Positions 32,908-42,593 of a DNA stretch of 64,000 nt are shown here, in pieces (the stretch's first letter is position 1; each line of letters starts with the position of its first letter). Origin of the DNA: Reyranella sp. Lineage in GTDB: Bacteria; Pseudomonadota; Alphaproteobacteria; Reyranellales; Reyranellaceae. The position numbers and the translations under genes were made by a program. The stretch covers positions 155,464-219,463 of the forward strand of contig NZ_SCUT01000054.1 of NCBI RefSeq assembly GCF_004297265.1, read 5' to 3'. Under the pieces are notes generated by a model, which was not told the origin of the DNA, did no database searches, and was given only the letters and a program-made list of their open reading frames with translations.

Positions 32908-33555
32908 TTACCTCGTCGGGCTGATCTGCTTCGCGTCGCCCGCCTCGAAATGTGCCAGTTGGTCGGCATGAGCCTTCCTGAAGGCGGGTCGTTCGGTGAT
33001 GCGGTTCACATAGGCCTCGGTCGCCGGCCGATTGCCGAACGCCCGCACCTTTCCGACGCGCAGCACATCCGCCATCAACAGGTCCGCGGCGGTGAAACGA
33101 TCGGCCGCCAGCCATTCCCGCTCGCCCAGGACTTTTTCGAGCTGGTCGAGGCGGTTTCCCATCCAGCCGGTCAGTGTGTTTTCCTTCGCCCCGGTGATTT
33201 CGAGGAACCACCAGGGCACGCTCACCATCTCGATCGAATTGAGGGCGGCGAACATCCATTGCAGCGTCGAGGCTTCTCCCTCGGCATCACGCGGCATCAG
33301 CCTTTCGCTCTTCCGCGCCAGATGCACCAGCCCCGCGCCGCTTTCGAACATCTGCAGGGCGCCATCGCTCAGGAAGGGCACCTGGCCGAACGGTTGTTGA
33401 CCCAGATGGTTCGTCTCCCGGCCGTCGAAGGCGACGGTCCGTACGGAATAAGGAAGGCCCGCTTCCTCGCAGGCCCAGCGGAGCCGGAGATCGCGCACGA
33501 AACCGCGCGGCCCCTTGGGAACCCAGTCATAGGTCCAGATGATCAGTTCGTTCAT
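32908..33555 (-). CDS. Glutathione S-transferase family protein
   Basis: 215 residues from ATG at 33555. The N-terminal thioredoxin-like domain contains RWACEEAGLPYSVRTV, GQVPFLSDGALQMFESGAGLVHLA (cis-Pro then the Glu-Ser glutathione contact). The C-terminal helical domain carries LAADRFTAADLLMADVLRV, the N-capping box. The opening NELIIWTYDWVPKGPRGF lacks an obvious catalytic Ser/Cys at the usual position, so it may belong to a non-conjugating class. It is convergent with the AlaX gene and divergent from ftsB. Substrate unknown. Confidence 0.85.
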   Translation of the reverse strand: MNELIIWTYDWVPKGPRGFVRDLRLRWACEEAGLPYSVRTVAFDGRETNHLGQQPFGQVPFLSDGALQMFESGAGLVHLARKSERLMPRDAEGEASTLQWMFAALNSIEMVSVPWWFLEITGAKENTLTGWMGNRLDQLEKVLGEREWLAADRFTAADLLMADVLRVGKVRAFGNRPATEAYVNRITERPAFRKAHADQLAHFEAGDAKQISPTR

Positions 33556-33655
33556 GGGGCGTGACCCGCTTTGGAGTGCTAAGGCCATCCAATTAAACGA
33601 AAAATCTTGACGTGAGGCCACAATATGTTGCCATATCCCTGCAGGAACGCAGCAT

Positions 33656-33955
33656 ATGTTGTTGAGACCACGTCAGATTTTGGCACCTGTCATCTTCGCC
33701 ACGGTATTCGGTTACTTCGGGTACCATCTGGTGAACGGTGATCGGGGTCTGCTGGCCATGGCCCATCTCCAGCGCGAAGTCCTGGTCGCCGAACAGAACC
33801 TCGCCGAAGCGGAAACGACCCGGAAGATCTGGGAACGGCGTGTCGCGGCGCTGCGCAACCAGAGTCTCGAACCCGACATGCTCGACGAGCGGGCGCGGGT
33901 GCTCCTGAACTTCGCGCGCAAGGACGACATCATCGTCTTCATGCCGACGCGCTGA
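33656..33955 (+). CDS. ftsB: Septum formation initiator, FtsB/DivIC family
   Basis: 99 residues, the small size expected. A single transmembrane helix (about 8-27, ILAPVIFATVFGYFGYHLVNG) is followed by a coiled coil (about 33-68, LLAMAHLQREVLVAEQNLAEAE...) and a conserved DMLDERARVLLNFARKDDIIVF end. FtsB links FtsL and FtsQ in the divisome. Location immediately before pdhA is the standard alphaproteobacterial synteny. A TTGACG at 33607-33612 upstream could be the -35 of its promoter. CAGGA precedes the ATG at about nine bases. Confidence 0.9.
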   Translation: MLLRPRQILAPVIFATVFGYFGYHLVNGDRGLLAMAHLQREVLVAEQNLAEAETTRKIWERRVAALRNQSLEPDMLDERARVLLNFARKDDIIVFMPTR

Positions 33956-34078
33956 CAGCGACATCGGGGAACTTCGCGAGAGCGTGACGCCTCGTTCAGC
34001 GTTCGCCTCGCGGTCATCCGAAAGAAACTGTCCGGTGTGATCCATCGTAGGCAAACAATCGCTCAATTGCTGCGGCGC

Positions 34079-34100
34079 ACCCGCGTCGGGTCTGCTTTTT
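34079..34100 (+). terminator. Possible intrinsic terminator after ftsB
   Basis: ACCCG-CGT-CGGGT (34079-34091) forms a short stem-loop, and after CTGC a run of five T residues follows (34096-34100). It lies in the 212-base gap between ftsB and pdhA. The stem is short, so efficiency would be modest. Confidence 0.35.
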
Positions 34101-34116
34101 CCAGCTAGATCAAATA

Positions 34117-34140
34117 CATCGCCCTGAGCGATGCTATAAG
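34117..34140 (+). promoter_or_regulatory. Palindrome next to a TATAAG -10 upstream of pdhA
   Basis: CATCGC-CCTGA-GCGATG (34117-34133) is an exact inverted repeat directly followed by TATAAG at 34135-34140, about 28 bases before the pdhA start. Its position between the expected -35 and -10 would suit a repressor operator for the pyruvate dehydrogenase operon. No -35 consensus is clear. Confidence 0.3.
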
Positions 34141-34167
34141 CCGAAGTGCGTTCATGAGGGGACTGCC

Positions 34168-35211
34168 ATGGCGAAGCCGGCCACGAAGCCGAAAGACGAT
34201 CCTTCTCCCGCCAAGGCGAAGTCGCCTCCGAATCTGGGCGACAACAGCATAAGCCCCGACGAGCTCAAGGCCCATTACCGCGACATGCTCCTGATCCGCC
34301 GCTTCGAGGAGCGGGCAGGCCAGCTCTACGGCATGGGCCTGATCGGCGGCTTCTGCCATCTCTACATCGGCCAGGAAGCGGTCGTGGTCGGGATGCAGGC
34401 CAATGTCAGGGACAAGGACGCGGTCATCACCTCCTACCGCGACCACGGCCACATGCTGGCCTGCGGCATGGATCCCAAGGGCGTGATGGCCGAGCTGACC
34501 GGTCGCAGCGGCGGATACTCCAAGGGGAAGGGCGGCTCGATGCACATGTTCAGCCGCGAGAAGAGCTTCTACGGCGGCCACGGCATCGTCGGCGCCCAGG
34601 TGCCGATCGGCACCGGCCTGGCCTTCGCGCATAAGTACAACGGCGACCAGAACGTCTCGCTGACCTATTTCGGCGACGGCAGCGCCAACCAGGGCCAGGT
34701 CTACGAGGCCATGAACATGGCTGCGCTCTGGAAGCTGCCGGTGGTCTACATCATCGAGAACAACCGCTACGGCATGGGTACTTCGGTCGAGCGCGCCTCG
34801 GCCACGACCGAGCTCTACCGACACGGCGAGGCATTCGGCATCCCGGGCGAGCGGGTCGACGGCATGGACGTTCTGGCGGTGCGGGCGGCCGGCGAAAAGG
34901 CCATCGAGCACGCGCGCAGCGGGCAGGGGCCCTACATCCTCGAGATGCAGACCTATCGCTACCGCGGCCATTCGATGAGCGATCCGGCCAAGTACCGGAC
35001 CAAGGAAGAGGTCGACAAGTTCCGCAACGAGCGCGACCCGATCGAGCACATCCGCAAGCGCCTGCTCGACGCCAAGATCGTCGACGAAGCCGGGCTCAAA
35101 GCGGTCGACACGGAGATCCGCAAGATCGTGAACGACGCCGCCGAATTCTCGCAACACAGTCCCGAGCCCGATCCTTCGGAGCTGTGGACCGACATCCTGG
35201 TCGAGGCCTGA
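34168..35211 (+). CDS. pdhA: Pyruvate dehydrogenase E1 component, alpha subunit
   Basis: 347 residues. A Lys/Pro-rich N-terminus precedes the E1 alpha fold: RRFEERAGQLYGMGLIGGFCHLYIGQEA, SYRDHGHMLACG, and the thiamine diphosphate motif beginning GDGSANQGQVYEAMN and closing IIENNRYGMGTS. The phosphorylation-loop region YRYRGHSMSDPAKYRTKEE is present. With E1 beta it decarboxylates pyruvate and reductively acetylates the E2 lipoyl group. GAGGGGA lies before the ATG. The E1 beta gene follows after four bases, so pdhA-pdhB-pdhC-lpdA form one operon ending with lipA. Confidence 0.97.
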   Translation: MAKPATKPKDDPSPAKAKSPPNLGDNSISPDELKAHYRDMLLIRRFEERAGQLYGMGLIGGFCHLYIGQEAVVVGMQANVRDKDAVITSYRDHGHMLACGMDPKGVMAELTGRSGGYSKGKGGSMHMFSREKSFYGGHGIVGAQVPIGTGLAFAHKYNGDQNVSLTYFGDGSANQGQVYEAMNMAALWKLPVVYIIENNRYGMGTSVERASATTELYRHGEAFGIPGERVDGMDVLAVRAAGEKAIEHARSGQGPYILEMQTYRYRGHSMSDPAKYRTKEEVDKFRNERDPIEHIRKRLLDAKIVDEAGLKAVDTEIRKIVNDAAEFSQHSPEPDPSELWTDILVEA

Positions 35212-35215
35212 TTCC

Positions 35216-36595
<1,380 letters not shown>

Positions 36596-36610
36596 GGCGG
36601 GAGAGCCGGC

Positions 36611-37894
36611 ATGTCGATCAACATCCTGATGCCCGCGCTCTCGCCCACCATGACGGAGGGCAAGCTCGCCAAGTGGCACGTCAAGGTCGGTGACACGGTC
36701 AAGTCCGGCCAGGTGGTCTGCGAGATCGAGACCGACAAGGCCACGATGGAAGTCGAGGCCGTCGACGAGGGCAAGGTCGGCCAGATCCTGGTCGAGGAAG
36801 GCACCGAGGGCGTGAAGGTCAACGCCGTCATCGCGGTGCTGCTCGAAGAGGGAGAGAAGGACGTCGCCAAGCCGGCGGCGCCGGCCGCAGCGCCAGCTCC
36901 CAAGGCTGAGGAGAAGCCTGCAACCCCGGCGCCCGCGGCGGCGACCCCGGCTCCCAAGCCTGCCGCACAGGCCGCTGTCTCTTCGGGCGGCGCCCGGGTC
37001 TTCGCCTCCCCGCTGGCCAAGCGCATCGCGGCGGAGAAAGGGATCGACCTCGCCGGCCTCAAGGGCTCCGGCCCGAACGGCCGCATCGTCAAGGCCGATG
37101 TCGAGAATGCGAAGCCCGGCGCCGCGCCCGTGCCGGCTCCGAAGGCCGCCCCGAAGCCTGCTGCTCCGGCGCCGGTCGCCGGCGGCCAGCCGGTCTTCGT
37201 GGCGCCCGGCGACAGCCGCGTGCCGCACACCAGCATCCGCAAGGTCATCGCGCGGCGCATGCTCGAGTCCAAGCAGACGGTCCCGCATTTCTACCTGACG
37301 GTCGACTTCGAGATCGACGCGCTGCTGACCGCGCGCACGGCGATCAACGCCGTGGTGGAGAAGAAGGGCGCCAAGGTCTCGGTCAACGACATGGTGATCA
37401 AGGCCTGCGCCAAGGCCCTGCGCGACCATCCCGAGTGCAACGCCTCGTGGACCGAGGAGGAGATGATCCAGTACGGCGCGGTCGACATCTCCGTCGCCGT
37501 CGCCACCGATCGCGGTCTCATCACCCCGATCGTGCGCAACGCCGACATGAAGGGCCTGGCCCAGATCTCGATCGAGATGAAGGACCTCGCCAGCCGCGCC
37601 AAGAGCGGCAAGCTGAAGCTCGAGGAGTTCCAGGGCGGCGGATTCACCATCTCCAACCTCGGCATGTTCGGCATCCGCGACTTCGGCGCCATCATCAACA
37701 CGCCGCAGGCGATGATCCTGGCGGTCGGCGCGGGCGAGGAGCGGGTCGTCGTCCGCAAGGGCGAGATGGTCATCCGCAACATCATGAGCTGCACGCTGGC
37801 CGTCGATCACCGCGTGGTGGACGGCGCCCTGGGCGCGCAGTTCCTGCAGACGCTCAAAGCGTACATCGAACAACCCGCCGCGATGCTGGCCTAG
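36611..37894 (+). CDS. pdhC: Pyruvate dehydrogenase E2 component, dihydrolipoamide acetyltransferase
   Basis: 427 residues. Domains: lipoyl domain 1-78 with Lys43 in EIETDKATMEVEA; Ala/Pro linker; peripheral subunit-binding domain at about 133-168 (FASPLAKRIAAEKGIDLAGL, GRIVKADVE); second linker; and the catalytic CAT domain from about 200, ending with the active-site motif DHRVVDG (His400). It transfers the acetyl group from dihydrolipoamide to CoA and forms the multimeric core. It has a single lipoyl domain, as usual in alphaproteobacteria. Gene order and spacing (15 bases after pdhB, 9 before lpdA) indicate one transcript. Confidence 0.97.
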   Translation: MSINILMPALSPTMTEGKLAKWHVKVGDTVKSGQVVCEIETDKATMEVEAVDEGKVGQILVEEGTEGVKVNAVIAVLLEEGEKDVAKPAAPAAAPAPKAEEKPATPAPAAATPAPKPAAQAAVSSGGARVFASPLAKRIAAEKGIDLAGLKGSGPNGRIVKADVENAKPGAAPVPAPKAAPKPAAPAPVAGGQPVFVAPGDSRVPHTSIRKVIARRMLESKQTVPHFYLTVDFEIDALLTARTAINAVVEKKGAKVSVNDMVIKACAKALRDHPECNASWTEEEMIQYGAVDISVAVATDRGLITPIVRNADMKGLAQISIEMKDLASRAKSGKLKLEEFQGGGFTISNLGMFGIRDFGAIINTPQAMILAVGAGEERVVVRKGEMVIRNIMSCTLAVDHRVVDGALGAQFLQTLKAYIEQPAAMLA

Positions 37895-37903
37895 GAGCAC
37901 GTC

Positions 37904-39316
37904 ATGGCCGAGACCAGTTTCGATCTCATCATTGTCGGCGGCGGACCGGGCGGCTACGTCGCGGCCATCCGCGCGGCCCAGCTCGGGCTCAAGACCGCCG
38001 TGGTCGAGCGCGAGCATATGGGCGGCATCTGCCTCAACTGGGGCTGCATCCCGACCAAGGCGCTGCTGCGCACCTCGGAGGTCTACGGCCTCATCAAGCA
38101 TGCCGAGGCCTATGGCCTGTCGGTGAAGGACGTCGCCTTCGATCCGAAGAAGATCGTCGAGCGCTCGCGCAAGGTGGCGAGCCAGCTCAGCAACGGCGTC
38201 TCGATGCTGATGAAGAAGAACAAGATCACGGTGTTCGACGGCACGGCGAAGCTCGCCGGCACCGACGGGACGAAGCGCAAGGTCGCCGTCGTGCTGAAGG
38301 ACAAGAGCACCGTCACCCTGACGGCGAAGGACGTGATCCTGGCGACCGGTGCTCGCGCCCGTCAGCTTCCCGGGCTCGAGACCGACGGCAAGCTGGTGTG
38401 GAGTTACAAGGAAGCGATGGTGCCGCCGGAATTCCCGAAGTCGCTGCTGGTGATCGGCTCGGGCGCGATCGGTATCGAGTTCGCGAGCTTCTACCGCACC
38501 ATGGGTGCGGAAGTGACGGTCTGCGAGGTGCTGGACCGCATCCTTCCCGTGGAGGATGTCGAGGTCTCGGCCTTCGCCAAGCGCGCCTTCGAGAAGCAGG
38601 GTATGAAGATCCTGACCAGCGCCACCGTGTCGAACCTGAAGAAGGGCGCCAACAGCGTCACGGCCACCATCACGGTCGGCGACAAGGCGCAGGAGATCAC
38701 GGTCGACCGGGTCATCAGCGCCGTCGGCATCGTGGGCAACGTCGAGAATATCGGCCTGGAAGGTACCAAGGTGAAGGTCGAGAAGACCCACATCGTGATC
38801 GACCCGTGGGGCTTCACCGGCGAGCCGAACGTCTATGCGCTCGGCGATGTCGCGGGCCCGCCCTGGCTCGCCCACAAGGCGATGCACGAGGGCGTGCTGG
38901 TGGTCGAGAAGATCGCCGGTGTGAAGGGTGTGCACCCGATGAAGACCGAGAACATCCCGGGCTGCACCTACTGCCAGCCCCAGGTCGCGAGCATCGGCCT
39001 GACCGAGGCGGCGGCCAAGGCCAAGGGGCTGGAGCTCAAGGTCGGCAAGTTCCCCTTCATCGGCAACGGCAAGGCGATTGCCCTTGGCGAACCCGAGGGT
39101 TTCATCAAGACGATCTTCGATGCAAAGACCGGCGAGCTGCTGGGCGCGCACATGATCGGCGCGGAGGTCACGGAGCTGATCCAGGGCTACAGCATCGCCA
39201 AGACGCTGGAGACCACCGAGGCCGAGCTGATGGCCACGGTGTTCCCGCATCCCACACTGTCCGAGATGATGCACGAGTCGGTACTGGCGGCCTACGGCCG
39301 GACGCTCCATATCTAG
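37904..39316 (+). CDS. lpdA: Dihydrolipoyl dehydrogenase (E3)
   Basis: 470 residues. FAD-binding GGGPGGYVAAIRAAQ at 12-26, the redox-active disulfide GGICLNWGCIP (Cys43 and Cys48), NAD-binding VIGSGAIGIEFASFY, the second FAD motif NVYALGDVAGPPWLAHKA, and the interface His/Glu pair in the C-terminal HPTLSEMMHES. It reoxidises dihydrolipoyl groups of the dehydrogenase complexes with NAD. AGGAG precedes the ATG. It closes the pdh gene set and is followed six bases later by lipA, so enzyme and cofactor synthesis are co-expressed. Confidence 0.98.
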   Translation: MAETSFDLIIVGGGPGGYVAAIRAAQLGLKTAVVEREHMGGICLNWGCIPTKALLRTSEVYGLIKHAEAYGLSVKDVAFDPKKIVERSRKVASQLSNGVSMLMKKNKITVFDGTAKLAGTDGTKRKVAVVLKDKSTVTLTAKDVILATGARARQLPGLETDGKLVWSYKEAMVPPEFPKSLLVIGSGAIGIEFASFYRTMGAEVTVCEVLDRILPVEDVEVSAFAKRAFEKQGMKILTSATVSNLKKGANSVTATITVGDKAQEITVDRVISAVGIVGNVENIGLEGTKVKVEKTHIVIDPWGFTGEPNVYALGDVAGPPWLAHKAMHEGVLVVEKIAGVKGVHPMKTENIPGCTYCQPQVASIGLTEAAAKAKGLELKVGKFPFIGNGKAIALGEPEGFIKTIFDAKTGELLGAHMIGAEVTELIQGYSIAKTLETTEAELMATVFPHPTLSEMMHESVLAAYGRTLHI

Positions 39317-39322
39317 GTCATC

Positions 39323-40282
39323 ATGGACGGAACCCTCGACAAGCTTTCCCTGACCCGGGCCGAGCGCCACCCGGAAAAGGCCCATCGCCCCGACAATCCC
39401 ATCCAGCGCAAGCCGGATTGGATCAGGGTGCGTGCGCCCAACTCACCGGAATATGCCGAGACGAAGCGGCTGATGCGCGAGCTCAAGCTCACGACGGTGT
39501 GCGAGGAAGCGGCCTGCCCGAACATCGGCGAATGCTGGAAGCAGAAGCACGCGACCTTCATGATCATGGGCGAGACCTGCACCCGGGCCTGCGCCTTCTG
39601 CAACGTGGCGACCGGCAAGCCGGGCGCGCTCAATCCGCACGAGCCGGCCAACATCGCCGAAGCTGTCGGCAAGCTCGGGCTCGGCCATGTCGTGGTCACC
39701 TCGGTCGACCGAGACGACCTGGAAGACGGCGGGGCAGGGCACTTCGCCGAGGTCATCACCGCGCTGCACAAGTCGGCGCCCACGACCACCGTCGAGATCC
39801 TGACGCCCGATTTCATGCGCAAGCCGGGAGCCATCGAGACGGTGGTCGCGTCACGACCCGATGTCTTCAACCACAATCTCGAGACCGTGCCGCGGCTCTA
39901 TCCGACCATCCGTCCCGGCGCACGCTACTTCACGTCCCTGCGTTTGCTGTCGCGCGTGAAGGAGATCGATCCGGCGATGTTCACCAAGTCGGGCCTGATG
40001 GTCGGGCTGGGCGAGACGCGCGAGGAGATCCTGCAGGTCATGGACGACCTCCGCGCCGCGGACGTCGACTTCCTGACGATCGGCCAGTACCTGCAGCCGA
40101 CGCCCAAGCATGCAGCGCTCGACCGTTTTTGGACGCCGGCCGAGTTCTCCGAACTCGCCCAGATGGCGCGGGCCAAGGGCTTCCTGATGGTGTCGTCTTC
40201 GCCGCTGACGCGCTCGAGCTATCACGCGGGCGACGACTTCGCGCGTCTCAAGGCGGCGCGCCTGGCGCAACTGAAGGGCTGA
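39323..40282 (+). CDS. lipA: Lipoyl synthase
   Basis: 319 residues. Both iron-sulfur sites are intact: the auxiliary-cluster cysteines Cys60, Cys65 and Cys71 (TVCEEAACPNIGECW), and the radical-SAM triad Cys86-x3-Cys90-x2-Cys93 (ETCTRACAFCNV). The terminal serine motif SPLTRSSYHAG, which ligates the auxiliary cluster, is also present. It inserts two sulfur atoms into protein-bound octanoyl groups to make lipoyl groups, as needed by the two lipoyl domains encoded just upstream. It belongs to the end of the pdh operon. Confidence 0.98.
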   Translation: MDGTLDKLSLTRAERHPEKAHRPDNPIQRKPDWIRVRAPNSPEYAETKRLMRELKLTTVCEEAACPNIGECWKQKHATFMIMGETCTRACAFCNVATGKPGALNPHEPANIAEAVGKLGLGHVVVTSVDRDDLEDGGAGHFAEVITALHKSAPTTTVEILTPDFMRKPGAIETVVASRPDVFNHNLETVPRLYPTIRPGARYFTSLRLLSRVKEIDPAMFTKSGLMVGLGETREEILQVMDDLRAADVDFLTIGQYLQPTPKHAALDRFWTPAEFSELAQMARAKGFLMVSSSPLTRSSYHAGDDFARLKAARLAQLKG

Positions 40283-40289
40283 CGGCTCC

Positions 40290-40760
40290 TTGGCTACGCG
40301 TCATCAGGAACGGCGTGTCGTTCCGTTCCAACCGCGCCAGCTGTTCGACCTGGTCGCCGACGTGCCGCGCTACCCCGAGTTCCTGCCCTGGTGCTTCGCC
40401 GGTCGCATCCGCCGACGCGAAGGGCCAAATGTGGAGATCGCCGAGCTGGCGATCGGCTTCGGCCCGTTCCACGAGAAGTTCGTCTCGCGCGTCGAGCTGT
40501 CGCCGGACGATCCCGAGGGCCTGCGCATCGTCACGACCGGCACCGAGGGCCCGTTCCGGCTGCTCAAGAGCCGCTGGCTCTTCAAGCCCCATCCCGAGGG
40601 CACGCAGATCGACTTCGAGCTCGAATTCGATTTCCGCTCGCTGCTGCTGCAGAAGACGGTGCAACTGCTGTTCGCCGAAGCCGTCCGCCGCATGGTGTCC
40701 GCGTTCGAGGCTAGGGCGGCGCAGCTCTACGGGAAGCCGATTGAATCCATGTCGTCCTGA
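40290..40760 (+). CDS. RatA/COQ10-like START-domain protein
   Basis: 156 residues from a TTG start at 40290; family members begin with a short basic stretch before RRVVPF, and no ATG offers that. Pattern: PRQLFDLVADVPRYPEFLPWCFAGRI, then a beta-rich core EIAELAIGFGPFHEKFVSRVEL, and the C-terminal helix LFAEAVRRMVSAFEARAAQLY. In mitochondria and bacteria this SRPBCC family binds ubiquinone (COQ10) and in E. coli the homologue RatA has been linked to ribosome association. It follows lipA by seven bases, the typical alphaproteobacterial placement. Its stop lies within the left arm of an inverted repeat. Confidence 0.88.
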   Translation: MATRHQERRVVPFQPRQLFDLVADVPRYPEFLPWCFAGRIRRREGPNVEIAELAIGFGPFHEKFVSRVELSPDDPEGLRIVTTGTEGPFRLLKSRWLFKPHPEGTQIDFELEFDFRSLLLQKTVQLLFAEAVRRMVSAFEARAAQLYGKPIESMSS

Positions 40761-40836
40761 GCGCAGCGAAGGACCTCACGGAACGACCAGCGTACGACTT
40801 CGCTGGCGCTAGATCCTTCGCTTCGCTCAGGATGAC
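40751..40836. repeat. Long imperfect inverted repeat at a convergent junction
   Basis: Arms 40751-40775 and 40812-40836 are reverse complements at 22 of 25 positions (GTCxTCCTGAGCGxAGCGAAGG). A second hairpin, CCAGCG at 40787-40792 with CGCTGG at 40801-40806, lies between them. It spans the stop of the RatA-like gene and the gap to the convergent CinA-like gene. Probably a dispersed palindrome acting as a bidirectional terminator. Confidence 0.7.
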
Positions 40837-40846
40837 AGAGTCGTGC

Positions 40847-41338
40847 CTACCGCTCCGCCAGCTTGGCTAGCATCGCCAGCGCGGTGATCACCGTCAGGCG
40901 GCGGATGCCGTCGCGGTCTCCGGGGAAGACGTGATGCTCGGCGATCGGCTCGAAGCCCGTGCGGGCCGCGCCGAAATGGACGAGGCCGACGGGCTTTTCG
41001 GGCGAGCCACCGCCGGGCCCCGCCACACCCGTTACCGAGACAGACAGTTGCGCGCCGGAGCGGGCGAGGGCGCCGCTCGCCATCGCACGCGCCACGGGTT
41101 CGCTCACCGCGCCGTGGCTCACGATCGCCTCCCACGGCACGTCCAGCATCTCGCGCTTGGCCTCGTTGGAATAGGTGACGAAGCCGCGATCCACGACGTC
41201 GGAAGAACCGGCGATGGCGGTGAGGGCGGCGGCGATCAGGCCGCCGGTGCAGGACTCCGCCGTGACGACCTTGAAGCCGCGCTTGCGGCAGGTGAACAAG
41301 ACGTGCTCCGCGGCTTCGCGCATCTCATGGTCGAACAT
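40847..41338 (-). CDS. CinA-family nicotinamide-nucleotide amidohydrolase
   Basis: 163 residues, corresponding to the C-terminal half of CinA as a stand-alone PncC-type protein. The signature TAESCTGGLIAAALTAIAGSS carries the catalytic-site serine and cysteine region. DRGFVTYSNEAKREML, HGAVSEPVARAMASGAL and SVTGVAGPGGGSPEKPVGLV follow in the family order. It deamidates NMN to nicotinic acid mononucleotide in pyridine-nucleotide salvage. It lies seven bases downstream of ispDF and is probably translated from the same message. This placement next to ispDF is common in alphaproteobacteria. Confidence 0.93.
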   Translation of the reverse strand: MFDHEMREAAEHVLFTCRKRGFKVVTAESCTGGLIAAALTAIAGSSDVVDRGFVTYSNEAKREMLDVPWEAIVSHGAVSEPVARAMASGALARSGAQLSVSVTGVAGPGGGSPEKPVGLVHFGAARTGFEPIAEHHVFPGDRDGIRRLTVITALAMLAKLAER

Positions 41339-41345
41339 TCGCCGT

Positions 41346-42509
41346 TCAGCTCCCTGGCAGTTCTACGGTCGCGATGGCCTGCGCCGCGATGCCTTCGCGC
41401 CGGCCGGTGAATCCCAATCCTTCGGTCGTCGTGGCCTTCACGCTCACGCGATCGGCCGAAACGCCCGCGATCCGGGCGATGCTCTTCACCATCGCGTCAC
41501 GGTGCGGGCCGACCTTGGGGGCTTCGCAGACGATCGTGACATCGAGGTGAAGGATGCGGCCGCCGCGCGCCGTCACGAGATCGACGGCATGACGCAGGAA
41601 GCGATCGGACGAGGCGCCGCGCCATTGCGGATCGGAGGGCGGGAAGTGCTTGCCGATGTCGCCAGCGCCGATCGTGCCCAGCACTGCGTCGGTCAGCGCA
41701 TGCAGCGCAACGTCGGCGTCGGAATGTCCGGCCAATGCCTGGCCATGGGGGATGGCGACCCCGCCCAGCATGACGGCATTGCCCGGCGCGAAGCCGTGCA
41801 CGTCGAAGCCGAGGGCCGTGCGGGTTTCCATGTGATGGGCGCTCAGATCGTCCGAGGTGGTGATCTTTCGGTTATCCTCGCTGCCAGCGACCATGACAAC
41901 CTTCAGGCCGGCACGCTCGGCGACGGCCGCGTCGTCGGTGAGCGCCGTGACCTCGACAGCGCCGAGCGACGCCGCCGCACGATGCGCCGCCAGCAGCGGC
42001 GCGAAGCGGAAGACCTGCGGCGTCTGTGCCCGCCACAGATTTTGCCGCGGCACCGTCTCCGTTACGGCATTGCCGTCGCCGACGCGCTTCAACGTGTCGG
42101 CGAGCGGGATACCGAGGACGGCACCGTCGATACCCTCGGCCGAAGCGGCGGCAAGACAGGCCTCGATGTCGGCGCCGCGCACGAAGGGGCGGGCGGCGTC
42201 GTGAACGGCCACCAGGTCGGGCGGATCGATGGCCAGCGCTTCTAGCCCGTTCAGGACCGATTGCTGGCGGCTGGCGCCACCCAGAATCGGGGCTGCCAGG
42301 CCAAGCCCCGCCGACGCGGCCTCGTAGTGAGGGGCGTCGTCCGGACCGATCACGACCAGAATGTGGCCTATGCCGGGGGCGGCCTGGAAGGCGGCGATGG
42401 TCCGGCGGAGGACCGGATGGCCGGCCAGAAGCGCATATTGCTTAGGCAGTGGGCCACCAAAGCGGCTGCCGCGGCCGGCGGCGACGATCAGGGCGGTACA
42501 AGTGAGCAC
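41346..42509 (-). CDS. ispDF: Bifunctional 2-C-methyl-D-erythritol 4-phosphate cytidylyltransferase/2,4-cyclodiphosphate synthase
   Basis: 387 residues from the GTG at 42509, which starts LTCTALIVAAGRGSRFG as expected; a GTG at 42548 would add 13 unconserved residues. IspD part (about 1-220): ALIVAAGRGSRFGGPLPKQY, then VAVHDAARPFV-like VHDAARPFVRGADI and ALTDDAAVAERAG. IspF part (about 230-387): GFDVHGFAPGNAVMLGGVAIPHG, with zinc ligands Asp-x-His, and GHSDADVALHALTDAVLG. It catalyses the third and fifth steps of the MEP isoprenoid pathway. Fusion of the two domains is common in alphaproteobacteria. Divergent from dusB with about 120 bases between starts. Confidence 0.96.
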   Translation of the reverse strand: MLTCTALIVAAGRGSRFGGPLPKQYALLAGHPVLRRTIAAFQAAPGIGHILVVIGPDDAPHYEAASAGLGLAAPILGGASRQQSVLNGLEALAIDPPDLVAVHDAARPFVRGADIEACLAAASAEGIDGAVLGIPLADTLKRVGDGNAVTETVPRQNLWRAQTPQVFRFAPLLAAHRAAASLGAVEVTALTDDAAVAERAGLKVVMVAGSEDNRKITTSDDLSAHHMETRTALGFDVHGFAPGNAVMLGGVAIPHGQALAGHSDADVALHALTDAVLGTIGAGDIGKHFPPSDPQWRGASSDRFLRHAVDLVTARGGRILHLDVTIVCEAPKVGPHRDAMVKSIARIAGVSADRVSVKATTTEGLGFTGRREGIAAQAIATVELPGS

Positions 42510-42593
42510 GAACCTAGATAACACTGGCTTTGGGGGATGCGCACTCACGACCCTTGCGCCGGCCGACAGGACCCGCTATTCCTCGACTAATTA

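Noticed and set aside
37435..40812. A 1125-codon plus-strand frame overlapping pdhC, lpdA, lipA and ratA
   Set aside because: It runs out of frame through four complete conserved genes, and its Arg/Gly/Ala-rich translation has no recognisable motif.
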